Source: Topomyia yanbarensis (taxonomy: Eukaryota; Arthropoda; Insecta; Diptera; Culicidae). From it: DNA of 64,000 nt. Below, in pieces: positions 10,482 through 21,698 of this stretch. The notes under the pieces were generated by a model. That model worked only from the letters and a program-made list of their open reading frames with translations. It was not told the origin of the DNA and searched no databases. Position 1 is the stretch's first letter. Each line of letters starts with the position of its first letter. The DNA lies in contig NW_026683316.1 in NCBI RefSeq assembly GCF_030247195.1, forward strand, positions 124,001-188,000, written 5' to 3'. The translations under genes and the position numbers were made by a program.

Positions 10482-13358
10482 TTAACACATCCGCTGAATA
10501 AGGGTATCAGGGGTTGTGTCCCAGCCACAGACGTCAAGCATTGCTCTTCTTTCGACGTCGAACCGAGGACATACGAACAGTATGTGTTCGGCAGTTTCGT
10601 CTACACCAGGACAGTCCGGGCAGACTGGGACCTCCGCGTGCCCGAACCTGTGAAGGTACTGTCGGAAACAGCCATGGCCTGACAGGAATTGTGTGAGGTG
10701 GAAGTGAACTTCCCCATGGGGTCTTCCCACCCAGCTCGATATGCTAGGTATCAGCCGGTGGGTCCACCTACCTTGCGAGGAGTTGTCCCACTCACGCTGC
10801 CATCTGGCGACCGAGGTCACCCTGGTGCGCTCGCGGGCTTCCTTATTTCCACGTAGCTCAAAGCACTCCTCATCTTCCCGAATGACCAGCCCGACTAGCA
10901 TCATGCTCGCTATCACGCAGGATGCATCGTGTGATACCGTGCGGTAGGCAGATATCACTCTGAGGCACATCACGCGGTAGGTGCTCTCCAGTTTCTGTAG
11001 GTAACTGGTTACCCTCAGTGCTCTTGACCATGACGGGCCGCCGTACCTGAGGATAGATACGGCAACGCCTGCCAGTAACCTACGTCTACTGGCGCACACC
11101 TTTGAGCTGTTGGACATCATTCTCGATAGTGCCGCAACAGCAGTCGAGGCTCTCTTGCATGTATAGTCGACATGGCTGCCGAAGGTCAGCTTGTCGTCTA
11201 TAATGACTCCGAGAGACTACAGACTTCGCTGTGAAGCGATCGCGACTTCTCCCACGTGGATAACTGCATGTTGTGCCGACTTGCGGTTGTTGACGATAAC
11301 TACCTCCGTCTTATGATGAGCGAGCTCCAGGCCTCTCGCGCTCATCCATTCCTCCACCGTGCTGATCGCGTGTTCTGCGGTTAGTTCCACCTCAGGAATT
11401 GACTCCCCGTAGACCTCCAAGGTTACGTCGTCAGCAAAGCCGACGATCTTGACTCCAGGAGGGAACTTCAGTCTCAGAACCCCGTCATACATGAGGTTCC
11501 ATAGCACCGGGCCTAGGATCGAGCCCTGCGGGACTCCGGCGGTAATCGGAACCCTTTTCTGACCGGCATCGGTCTCGTATAGCAGTACGCGGTTCTGGAA
11601 GTAACTTTCCAAGATCCGGTACAGACCCACCGGTAGGCTAAGCCGGTGTAACGAGAGCGCGATGGCATCCCAGCTTGCGCTGTTGAATGCGTTCTTCGCG
11701 TTGAGTGTCACTAACGCACAGTATCGAATACCTCGGCTTTTTCGTTGGATCGCTATCTCGGCAGTATTTATCACTGGGTTGAGAGCGTCCACTGTGGACT
11801 TACCCTTCCGAAAGCCAAACTGGTTGCTTGACAGACCGTCCGTACCTTCCGCGTACGGGGTGAGCCTGTTGAGGATGATCCTCTCAAGCAGTTTGCCAGT
11901 CGTGTCGATCAGACAGATTGGTCTGTACGCCGATGGGTCGCCTGGCGGCTTCCCGGGCTTCGGCAACAGCACCAATTTCTGCCTCTTCCATCTATCGGGG
12001 AAACGGCACTCGTCAAAGCATCTCTGCATAGCTAGCCTGAACATGTTCGGGTTCGCTATGATCGCTGCCTTGAGAGCGTTGTTTGGAACTCCATCCGGCC
12101 CTGGAGCTTTGTTCATTGCTAGGGATTTAGCCACTGCGAGTAGTTCTTCATTCGTCACTGGAGCCACCATTTCGACCGTGCCCGCACTGTCTCGTAGTGC
12201 AGGTGGCCAGGGGCTTGTGGCTCGAGACGGGAAGAGTACTTCGATAATCGTTGTCAACCGGTCCGGAGACCGTTCTGGGGGTGAGGAGCCCCCTTTGGTC
12301 TTGGCCATCACAATCCTGTAGGCGTCACCCCACGGATTCGCGTTGGCACTCTCACACAGGTTGTCGAAACACGCTCTCTTGCTGCTTTTAATAGCCTTGT
12401 TAAGGGCCAATTTCGCAGCTCGAAACACTTCACGGCGGTTCTCACTTGCATCCTCGGTGCGAGCTCTTTGCATCCTACGTCTAGCTCTGAGGCAGGCTGA
12501 CCGTAGAGCTGCAATCTCGGCACTCCACCAGTATACCGGGCATCTACCGTTTCTTGGCACTGTTTTTCTCGGCATAGTGGCGTCGCACGCGCGTGATAGA
12601 ACAGCTACCAGCGCATCCTCGCTTAGACTGTCGGTGTTGGCCTCCAGTCCCAGGGCCGCGGTGAAAGCTTCGCTGTCGAAGTGATTGGACTTCCACCCGC
12701 GTACCTGACAGGGATCTCCCGCCCTCGGATGCTGCACACCATAGTTGATCTTAAAGCGGATTGCTAAATGATCGCTATGGGTGTAGCCTTCGTCTACCCT
12801 CCATTCCATGCCTGGAGCCAGACTCGGGCTGGCAAATGTTAGGTCAATCCACGCCTCCACTCCGTTTCTACGGAATGTACTAGCGGAGCCGTTATTAGCT
12901 AGCACAGTATCGAGTTTCGCAAGCGCTTCCATTAGCGCTTGACCCCTGCTATTTGTACAGCGGCTGCCCCACTCCACTGCCCAAGCGTTAAAGTCTCCCG
13001 CTATGACTACCGGTTTCCGGCCCACTAGGTCCGACGAAAGCCTGTCGATCATCTGGTAGAACTGTTCTATTGGCCACCTTGGTGGGGCGTAGCAGCTGCA
13101 ATAAAACACACCATTGATCTTGGCAATCGCCACACCCTCGGCGGAGGGGTGTATTTCCTCTTGAACCGGGAACCGTCCCGCTCTACAGATTGCCACCATT
13201 CCAGACCCGTCCGACACCCAATTGCCGTTGCCGGCACGGATGCGGTACGGGTCTGATAAGAGGACGACATCTGTCCTCGACTCCGAGACCGACTGCCACA
13301 GCACCTGTTAGGCTGCTGCACGATGGTTAAGATTTAGCTGTGTGACGTTCACGGCTTC
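10482..13358 (-). pseudogene. Copy D ORF2: endonuclease plus reverse transcriptase, two nonsense codons
   Basis: The frame is open from 13358 to the stop at 10482 except for TAA at 13310-13308 and TAG at 11219-11217, so it is about 955 codons in all. The endonuclease (N-terminal ~220 aa) shows VTQLNLNH, DVVLLSDPYRI, AGDFNAWAVEWGSR and YTHSDHLAIRF. The RT shows NKAPGPDGVPN, LLPKPGKPPGDPSAYRPI, NQFGFRKGKSTVDAL, AGVPQGSILGP and VGFADDV. Motif A reads LNAKNAFNSASW, with codon 11702-11700 AAC (Asn) where the clade has the catalytic Asp. The C-terminus has the CPDCPGVDETAEHILFVCPR zinc motif typical of R1-clade ORF2. It overlaps the Gag stop (13349) slightly. Confidence 0.9.
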
Positions 13359-13604
13359 TTATTTAACTCACCGAAGGGACACGAAGGTCCGCCCATAGTA
13401 TGTTTATGGGCTTGCTTCTTAGCGGTGCAGATAAGGCACTTATGTGCCTTAGTGCAACCCCGCTCTTTATGTCCCTCTTCGCCGCAGCGACGACATAGTT
13501 TGCTCCTATCTATGCCCTTGCACTCGTAGGCTTTGTGGCCGGACTCAAGGCACCGATAGCACCTATCCACTGAAGGCGGCTGGGGTATGCTAATAGGGCA
13601 TACC
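13349..13604 (-). pseudogene. Copy D ORF1, 3' part: zinc knuckles
   Basis: This is the C-terminal part of the Gag-like protein, separated from the rest by the hAT insertion. In frame are VCPISIPQP, then CYRCLESGHKAYEC and CRRCGEEGHKERGC (both C-X2-C-X4-H-X4-C), then a longer CLIC...HTMGGPSC finger. It ends with GELNKKP and TGA, which overlaps the start of ORF2. The break point falls within the WSVCP word that continues at 17452. Confidence 0.88.
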
Positions 13605-16600
13605 CAGGCTTGCTGGAGCATCACTCATGATGCTAAAATGAGGTGAGGTATCAACATTCTGAGGAGGACTTCACACACCTCGCCAATAGCAGAAAAAAAA
13701 CTCTTCTCCCACTCAACAAGCAAACTCATCATCAGAGGTGATGACTTGTTCAATGATTAGAGGATGTTATGTGCATCACACAGGAAAGGCGAGAGCGCAA
13801 AACTGATTGAAAATGGGTTGGAATTCCTCTTCAAAAATGCTGAGAGTGTGGAGCGCGAGAGTGATTGTTTCCCTCTCTTGTTTTAATGGGATTTTGTCTG
13901 CTGCGTAGGATGCGGATATAAGTACAATTTTCGTGGTGTAGATCAGTGCTTCGTGGAATACGGATATCATCATGTGGTGGGAATCCAAGAGACTGGAGGA
14001 CCCAGACTTGACTCTACTGTGCCAAACGACCTTCAGGCTTGAGCACTTCTTGTACACAGGTTTCAATTGAGCGAGGATTCAGTGGCCTTGGGAAAATACT
14101 AACTAACGATCAGATAAACCTCAGCTCGGAAAATTTAAAATCAATCCTATTCGTCAAACTTAATAACATCATAATAGAAGATAAATCTAGAGAAAATTTA
14201 GAATACACAGATAAAAATATTTTGTAATTTTAATATTATTTTCATGCACATATTTGGAGCATGAATATAAATGTCAAATTAAGCTCCACCACAAATACAC
14301 ACGACTTGTCGCGCTTTCTTCAACGAATTTTATTATAATTTTACACGTGGGTTGAAAATTACAGTTTCTTTAAACAGAAAACACATGCACTTCAATGTAT
14401 TTTTACTCGAATACTGTTGTAAAATGATTGACATGTAATATTACACGAATGAAAGTGTAAAATTGTATGCTGTTTGATGCTTCAATTGATGTTAACGTAA
14501 TTTTCAATCAAATTTTAGATTCAATTGTTGTACATTACATTCGTATTGATTTACATGTCGTTTAAATTTCATTATTTTTTGGTGTGTAGGACGTAAGTAA
14601 CTTTTTCATCTGTTCATTACTTGGCCATTTCAACATTTACTACTCTGCTCTTTGCATAATATTCTAGTAAAAACCGTCGGCTTTCGATATGTACTGGAAA
14701 ATTAGTGCAAAGTGTTGTAATGACGTCGTAAGAAAGTAAACAAAGAGAGGCTCTCGATGTTACATCCTATTGAAAATTTTCTCTAGAAATATTTTAATTT
14801 TGATATCTAATACAACATGACATCGCTTCCAAGTAAAATGGGTGCATAATATTCGATTCTATTCTAGTGTTCTTTCTCAATAAAATTTTTAAAAAATGTT
14901 GTTATCAAATAGTTTCGTTTCTATCTCTATTATAGATTGTTTTGGCTGGTTAGTTTCCAAGATATGGACAATGAAGTTTAAAAAAAAATTGTTTGTGTTT
15001 ATTTGTTACTAAATGTCAAAGTAGAAAGTTTATGCGGATAAATTTCCAATGGGCAATACATTTTTAAAATGAGATAATTATCGACAGCGATATTTAAAAT
15101 TATACATAGTAGAAAATTGTATACTATCCTGATTATCTACTTTCAACGCTAGGGTAATAAGCCTATTTTAGTCTTGTTTCTATTATCACCCTACTAATTT
15201 GTAGCCGCTGGTTAGAGCAGCTTTTCCCATCTTTGTTCAACGCGTTGGTTTACAAGGTAAGGCAATAATTGGAACACTCGAATCGAGTTTTCGTTACGCT
15301 TAAATACGAACATTTTACAGCTTTCATACCAACTCAATCAGAAGCACAAATTTTGTTTTCGAACTCGAAACGCATCTCCATAAATAGTTTAGTTATAGGT
15401 TTTGTGTCCTTTATGCGCAAATGTGGTTTCAAACCATTTTCTCGTTAGTGAAGGAAAATAGTTTTTAATTAAAATTTTTCTCCACTACGGATAAATATAG
15501 CATAATACCAATTGTGTTATTATATTGGTTCTTAAGAGCAAAGTAAAGCTACTGATGCCAATGTATACGCATTGTATCAATTGTAGGCCTAGAAATTAGT
15601 GGTACACCCGCCATAATAGGGTTTATTTTATGTAAAGGGGCTTACCTCTTTACCCTATATTCGGAGGAGAACACGAAGCTTCTTATTTTGATGCTGATTT
15701 CACTAAATAATCCCCTACAAGTGAAATAATTTTTTGAACAGATTGTTTAGCAAATATAATGAAAAGATGAGTTCATGAATTATGTAGGATATACGTTAGC
15801 CTTTACCAATTCAATCAATTCCATTACAAGAACATTTGTACAATATTTTCTTAAATTTTCATTGCAAAATATTAAAATTTTGTGAGTGACATTAAAGGAA
15901 AATCGAAAAAATGCGGTGTACACACTAACCTAAAACCTCCTATACGAATCGTTTAGAAATTTCGCAGAGTTCTTTCTCACATCATTGCCCAGGTTCCTAT
16001 GGGAGCGCTTTACAACATCATTATTATTTTTCAAGTAACATTTTAACCGATTTTTTAACGAATGTATTGGCATCAACGTGCTATGAAAAATTCGAAAAAA
16101 TTAAGGCTGCTCTCATTACTCCTTACCATCTTCACTTATAGCAAAAACATTTTCTGGGACCTTTGGCACCAAAACATTAATTACGTTGTCCAGTCTTAGC
16201 GCCGATTTCTAGCAAGTTCTAGAAAGAGAAAAAATACACCTTTCCAAAGGTATGCTGTATTATTCTGTTATAAATATTGTGCTAAATTGCGACAATAATA
16301 AGAAAATTGTCATTTTTTGCATTTTTTTCATGACAAATATGCAAATGGTTCAACATTCTTCCAAGGGCACGTCATGGTTCTATGTAATAATAATTCGGAA
16401 GAGCATTTAATTCTGCTATAAATCAATTTGGGGGCATGCAACATTTTTCAAAACTTTTTGTGTTGCACTATAACCTATGCTAGTTCACTTGAAAAGTTAA
16501 AAAAAATCACTATAGCGCCGTGAAAAGAGTTATGATGTCATCCGGTTATCCACCTGGACAGTGCGTAACGAATAAACGATTTGCTTCAATATAAACATGT

Positions 16601-17443
16601 GTGTCACGTTTTAGCTTAGCTATGGGTGCCAAACGTCAAAAAAGGTCGCAATCTTTGATACCTAACTACTTCTTCCTCAACGAGTATTATATTTTAATAA
16701 CAGATCGCTTGGCAAATTTTGGCCCTTTAAGGAGGGTACTGGACTATTGTATCACTTACAAGGCCTACAATCGATGAAATTTCTATAAATTGGCACCAAC
16801 ACGTTTGCTTCGTTCCTAAGAACCACTAGTAAAATAATAAATGGCCCGAGAATGGTGGAATACTTCTGTTTGAGTGCAACTAAAACTCTAATCGGATGCC
16901 CAAAATATCGCACTACCATTTAAGTCAAAAGATAGTACAAATATATGGCAGACACAACTCTAACCAATGGTTTCAAATGGGTAAGGTGCTAATTGTAATA
17001 AGGTGAAAAGAGGCTCATGACTCTATACATATTTGAAAACTATGTATATATTTAGATAGTTGCATTGCTTCATGCAATGCTTAACTATACATTCATTTCA
17101 AATACAAAAATATACATCAGAAATAAACTTTACACACGCATCAAACCCATATAACAAAACCTCATAGCAACTAATCATTACCTCCTCACAAGGCGTGTGA
17201 GGACATCACAAACTCCTCTTGAATCATCATGAGGTGTAGCACACTCTCCTCCACGGAGCAAATATCCCATGCGTAAGAAAATATTTATCTACATCATTTC
17301 GTTGAGCAAGAGAGGAATTCTCTCATTTTTCGGTTCCTCACACACAACGGTAGAGATGCTCCCGTTGCTTCATTCTTTTCTACCTCATCCTGAGGGAGGG
17401 ATATTAGCCCTCATCGTGTGTTGAAGTGTTTATAACAAGTCTG
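13605..17443. mobile_element. hAT-like non-autonomous element (3839 bp) inside copy D Gag
   Basis: It is bounded by the 8-bp direct repeat GGCATACC (13597-13604 and 17444-17451), which belongs to the Gag codons. The ends are CAGGCTTG and, inverted, CAGACTTG, matching the hAT pattern. Subterminal zones at both ends (13605-13760 and 17180-17430) are rich in CCTCA/TGAGG words, as expected for transposase-binding subterminal repeats. No ORF resembling a hAT transposase was seen; the longest is about 96 codons (13776-14066). The interior is AT-rich and carries the TA-flanked MITE at 15152-15655. A weak relative of that MITE's right end lies at about 17003-17028 (GGTGAAAAGAGGCTCATGAC). Confidence 0.82.
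15152..15655. mobile_element. TA-flanked MITE, family GGGTRATRAGCC (504 bp)
   Basis: The ends are GGGTAATAAGCCTATTT and, inverted, GGGTAAAGAGGTAAGCCCC, with TA on both sides. The interior shares TTCTATTATCACCCTAC, a CCATCTTTGTTCAACGCG stretch and TATTATATTGGTTCTTAA with the better-preserved copy at 60155-60473. This one is longer and more decayed. It is nested in the hAT element. TA target sites fit Tc1/mariner-type mobilisation. Confidence 0.7.
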
Positions 17444-17451
17444 GGCATACC

Positions 17452-18670
17452 GACCAGCCGATCTTCAGCTTCCCTTTCTCGGTTACCTTTTTGGCATCCG
17501 CCTTCAGTAGCCTGAGGTAGGCTACTTGGGTGCCAGAGGGTCCATCTCTCAATCGCACAGAGGCCCGCTCGATTGTGACGTCGCAATGCTCCTTAACGAC
17601 TGCGACGACGTCTTCTGCGGTCGTGAACTCGTCCAAGTGCTTGCACTGGAGAGTCATTTCCGCCCCTAGCGACCTGACTTGGGCGCCCTCACCAAGGACA
17701 TCTTGAGCCAAGGCCTTGTATACCGCACTAGATTGTGCGCCTCGCTTCAGCACCAGAAGCATTTCTCCCGTGTTGGTGCGTCTCACGCTACGCACATCTT
17801 GCCCTAGGGCCGAAAGGCTTTCGGCCGCCTTCATCGACTTTAGGACATCGGCATATTTGTCCTTGTCGGTTTTCAACCACAAGGCTTCGCCTCTGTCCTT
17901 GGCCTTCTTCGCGGGCCGCGGTACCTCCGGTGTCGGTGCCGGCTTCTTCTTGGTGACCAGCGTCCAGGGGTTTGAGCCCCCCTGCCCCAGTTGCCCCGGG
18001 TTGCTGGTACCAACGCTCTGCTCAGCGAGGTCACTCTCGCCCTCGCTTACCTCGCCCAGACGGCGTTTGACCTTAACGGTTGTACGCCGTGTGGTGTCGC
18101 TTTTTGCACCCTCGTCTGGCGACTTCCTAGGGCGCTTCGCGTTCGACGCCGTCTTGCGATTGCCCTTGCTCTTGCCTTTTCCCTTCGAGGGGAACTCGGC
18201 CGCCGCTTCGAGCGACGTGGCTGCTCCATAGAAGGTGAAGACCACTGTCTGAGTGCCCGTATCGACCTTCTCTTTTCCCTCCCTCTTGGAGGCCACAGTC
18301 TGGGTTTCTCTGTCGGTCTTCTCCCGACATTCCACCCTCTTGGCATAAGCCTGCTGTTTCTGTCTTGCGACACGAACAGTTTTTCGGAGTTCCAGGAGAC
18401 TCTGTTTTAACTCCTTGCTTATATTGTGCTTTGCGCTAGTGTACTCGATTATTGCATCGAGCTGCTCCACCACTTTGCGCATCGCCGATAATGGCCCGTC
18501 CGGTGCGTTGGTAGGGCTATTTCCTACCGCTGCTGGGGGGTCACTGGTGCTTTCAGATGCAGCACTCATCGCTCCACTACTCTCCCCACGGGGGGAGACC
18601 TCGCCAAACCACCTTTAGCGAAGGGGTTTGGCACCTCCGATTGTTTGTTGTTTTTATTTTTGCTCTCCAT
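17452..18670 (-). pseudogene. Copy D ORF1 (Gag-like), 5' part, frameshifted near the start
   Basis: The likely original start is ATG at 18670 (MESKNKNNKQSEVPNPFAKG). It contains NPFAKGGLARSP, shared with copy A. A frameshift at the C-run near 18590 moves the long frame to MSAASESTSDPP (18569). The open part (379 codons) holds a short coiled-coil-like stretch (ELKQSLLELRKTVRVARQKQ), a basic Lys/Arg-rich middle and a domain ending in KLKIGWSVCP, which copies A and B also have. The hAT element at 13605-17443 cuts it there; the zinc knuckles lie at 13349-13604. Confidence 0.85.
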
Positions 18671-19019
18671 ATCAAATCCCACGAGTCGCGCGAGAAATAA
18701 ATGTCCGCCACGCCAGAGCTCCGCATTAGCGTGGTAAGGGACGCTTACTGTGGGGGTTGCCCAGGTACCCCACAGGCTCCGTTAACGATCGAGCATCTTT
18801 TTCACCCCCTCGATCATTCATCCCTCGGCACGGGTCGCTTCACGCCTTGGAATTGGGGTTATGACCTACCTTGCTTTACGTGGTGACCTCGGCCCAGAAC
18901 ATCACAACCATCCTCCTTTGCCAGGGCTTTGGACCTGTAGCTCTGGTTCTCAATAGTTCCATGTACGTATATTATTACAGACATGCCACTATTGAGATCC
19001 GGCATTCGCCAGCGGAGTT
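18671..19019 (-). other. 5' UTR of copy D
   Basis: This is the leader region of the retrotransposon up to the microsatellite boundary. No ORF longer than about 60 codons and no motif was recognised. Confidence 0.5.
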
Positions 19020-19179
19020 TGTGTATGTGTGTGTGTATGTGTGTATGTACGTGTGTGTGTATGTATGTGCGTATGTGGCCAACCTAATCCCGGCCCGGAG
19101 GGCCGAGTGCCATATCCCATTCGACTCAGTTCGTCGAGATCGGAAAAAGTCTGTATGTGTGTGTATGTGTGTGTGTGTG
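19020..19179 (+). repeat. U repeat remnant with TGTATG microsatellites
   Basis: A TG/TGTATG tract (19021-19076) is followed by the CGGCCCGGAGGGCCG to GATCGGAAAAAGTCTG part of U and a second tract (19152-19180). The first tract borders the 5' end of D and the second borders the 3' end of C. Confidence 0.8.
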
Positions 19180-19347
19180 TTTTTTATGGTAAGGTTAAAA
19201 AAGCTTCAAAAGCCTGGCCTGTAGTGTATTGGCACTGTGTGGGACTCACGACTCACGTTCGTGCCTAACCACTAAAAACATTCCTTACTTTTTACGCCCT
19301 TCTTCTCCACCGAACTACGTCATCGTATTACTTCGTGGGGGGGGGGG
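19180..19347 (-). mobile_element. 5'-truncated Waldo-like copy C
   Basis: This is about 168 bp of the A/B subfamily 3' end, from the terminal A-run (19180) to a C-run at 19337-19347. It is nearly identical to 2138-2300. The truncation at the 5' side is typical of incomplete target-primed reverse transcription. It again lies next to a TGTATG tract in the same orientation. Confidence 0.8.
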
Positions 19348-19986
19348 TTTCATTTTGGCGATAACCCTTTTTGGCGATAACCAGTTCCACGGTACTGACA
19401 GTCCCAGTACCGGTAGTACCGGGAAAATACCGGTACCCGGTTATTTTTTTTTCAAAAAGGCTGCAAAGCATGCATGAGCATACAAAGCATGATTTTATTG
19501 ATCAGGTTTTGTATGCTTAACAAGTTTCATGATCAACAAAGAATGTTTAATATGTCACTTACTGATGTCGTTTACCCCTACGTTGTGATTTTGTTCGATG
19601 TCACCAGAATTTTCCGGTAGGATGAACCTACAGGTACACGTACCCTACTTGCAGCATGCAATGTTACCTGGTGCAGGTATCCAAAATTACCGCCGAGCAG
19701 CAGCAAAACGACGACCACCGAATAGCAGCTCGCAATTAAGGCGAGCATAAAACAGAACTGCACGAGAAGCAGCGAAAACTTACGGTGACTGCTATCAGAT
19801 GCACCGAACACACAGCGAAGAACTTAGTGCAGGAGTTTTCGGGCTAGTTAAACTGCACTTTTTCACTGTACTAAACACTGCCTTTAATCGCCTACATACG
19901 GCTTACACCTTGCACACGGTAACTTTATTTTATTAAACATACACTAGTTTTCAGGATCGAAAAAGTGATCCACTTTCGATGAAGGT
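19348..19986. other. Unassigned sequence with CCGGTACC palindromes
   Basis: There is no gene here. At 19389-19442 short words ACCGGTA, CCGGTACC and GTACCGG recur in both orientations. Such words are seen in subterminal regions of some hAT elements, but no terminal repeat or target duplication was found. Confidence 0.35.
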
Positions 19987-20366
19987 TTATTCTAGACTGA
20001 AATGCTAGTCACGCTCATAGAGTGAGCTAATGTTGGCTCACTACTTCTGAACATTACCCGGTTGCCAGAAGGGCTAGAAAAACCGGTATAATTGGTGCCC
20101 GGTAGCACCAATCTTTGCGTGAGAACGAAACTTCTCACGCAGTGGGGCCAAAAGTTTTGCGTGAACCAACACTTACTTTCAGTTGAAGTTATTTTTTGGG
20201 GCGGCTACTTCTTTGATTCCGAGATTTCGCGCGCTTCTAGATTCAATTACTTTTTAGCAACAACAAACGTGGCGTCATAAGCTACTTGTGTTGGCACAAG
20301 ATGAATAATGGGTTCTAATCATAACTTCGCTAAAGAAACATTCGCAAGAAATCATGTTTTTCATTA
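19987..20366. repeat. 380-bp repeat, copy 2
   Basis: This is the duplicate of 129-508, with only a few substitutions. Here it joins U sequence directly at 20367 (CGATTCACTTTTTTGG). In copy 1 the corresponding position is followed by about 1.5 kb of other sequence before U. Confidence 0.75.
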
Positions 20367-20556
20367 CGATTCACTTTTTTGGATTTTGGCATATTTTTGC
20401 CTTTCCCATATAGTAAGGTTATGCAATCACTCTGAAAAACGTTAACATAATCCCGGCCCGGAGGGCCGAGTGTCACATCCCATTCGACTCAGTTCGTCGA
20501 GATCGGAAAAAGTTTGTATGTGTGTGTGTATGTATGTGTGTATGTGTGTGTGTGTG
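20367..20556 (+). repeat. U repeat, partial unit before copy B
   Basis: This runs from the CGATTCACTTTTTTGG landmark through CTTTCCCATATAGTAAGG and CGGCCCGGAGGGCCG to a TGTATG tract at 20517-20556. The 3' end of retrotransposon B follows. Confidence 0.85.
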
Positions 20557-21698
20557 TTTTTTTATAGTAAGGTTAAAAAAGTTTCAAAAGCCTGGCCTGT
20601 AGTGTATTGGCACTGTGTGGGACTCACGACTCACATTCGTGCCTAACCACTAAAAACATTCCTTACTTTTTACGCCCTTCTTCCCCACCGAACTACGTCA
20701 TCGTATTACTTCGTGGGGGGGTTCGTTGCGCTTTCGTCGCACCTCTTTCTGCTGCTCTATCTCGGAGCCTCGCTTGGTTCATGGAGTGGCACGATCTATG
20801 AGCTTTGATTTAACTCTGGGTTCCTCTCCTGCCTCTTCTCTCCATCCATTACGTCGCCGTTTATTTCTCGTTCCTGTGGTGAGCCGTTTAGGTGCTGATT
20901 CCCTGAGCCATTCAGCTCATGTTTCCGTGAGTCATTCAGCTCCCGGCCTCATCACGATCCGCTTGGATAGTGCTCAACGGTTAACTCCGACCTATGGTTC
21001 CCCGACGGAGGAATTTCCCCCGAAACCGATACCCGCATTTTTGAGCCATTTAGCTCTACTAAAATCTTCCAGCTTTACCGCTTATCCTGCTCCGATTGAG
21101 AGTTCCCCGACAACGGAATTTCTTTCGTTACCGGTGTTTGTTTCATGAGCCAATTAGCTCCCCTTTTCGTCACTATTCTGTCGGGCAGTCCACGGCGCCG
21201 AATCAGCCCTATCGTGAATTCCCCGGCGGCACACCGCTCCCGATACCGATGTACGTTTATGTGAGCCATTAAGCTCCCCGCCTCGTCTACTCGGTCTAGT
21301 CCCCGGCGGTGGACCTAGCCTACTCAACGGCCAGCCAGCAGATGCTGAAGTCCATCCAGCGATTCCGGGTAGAGCGTAGCTTCCGGTTCACTGGCGCCCC
21401 AACGACCCACTTCTGGCTATTCGACGCGGTCTACTCGGTCTGATCCCCGACGGTGGATCTAGCCTACTCACGAGCTATCCGGTAGAGTGTCGAGGTCGGT
21501 CCGGCGATTCCGGTGGAGCCTGACTTCCGGTTCTCTGGCGCCCCGACGACCCGAGCCCGGTGCTACATCGCGTACTACTCAACTGGTCCCCGGCGGTGGA
21601 CCCAGTCTACACCGTCGGTGAGATTCCCGGCGGCGGAATTTCTCCCAAAACCCTATTTGTGGTTCCACTGCGGCGTTCTAACCAATGTCGTTACTTTG

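Larger units (their letters stand above)
9445..19019 (-). mobile_element. R1-clade (Waldo-like) retrotransposon, copy D, split by a hAT element
   Basis: This is a second subfamily on the minus strand, about 5.7 kb without the 3839-bp insertion at 13605-17443. The 3' A-run (9445-9453) and the 5' end (about 19019, AAACTCCGCTGGCGAATGC on the element strand) both abut TGTATG microsatellite. It shares with copy A the target, the Gag N-terminal motif NPFAKGGLARSP and the gene order. The proteins are clearly diverged from A and B. ORF2 is nearly complete, making this the best-preserved element in the window. Confidence 0.88.

Noticed and set aside
11662..12321. 219-codon plus-strand ORF
   Set aside because: It is antisense to the reverse transcriptase of copy D, where the minus frame carries all RT motifs.
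13605..17443. Search for a hAT transposase gene
   Set aside because: No ORF over 100 codons and no recognisable transposase motif was seen; the element is treated as non-autonomous.
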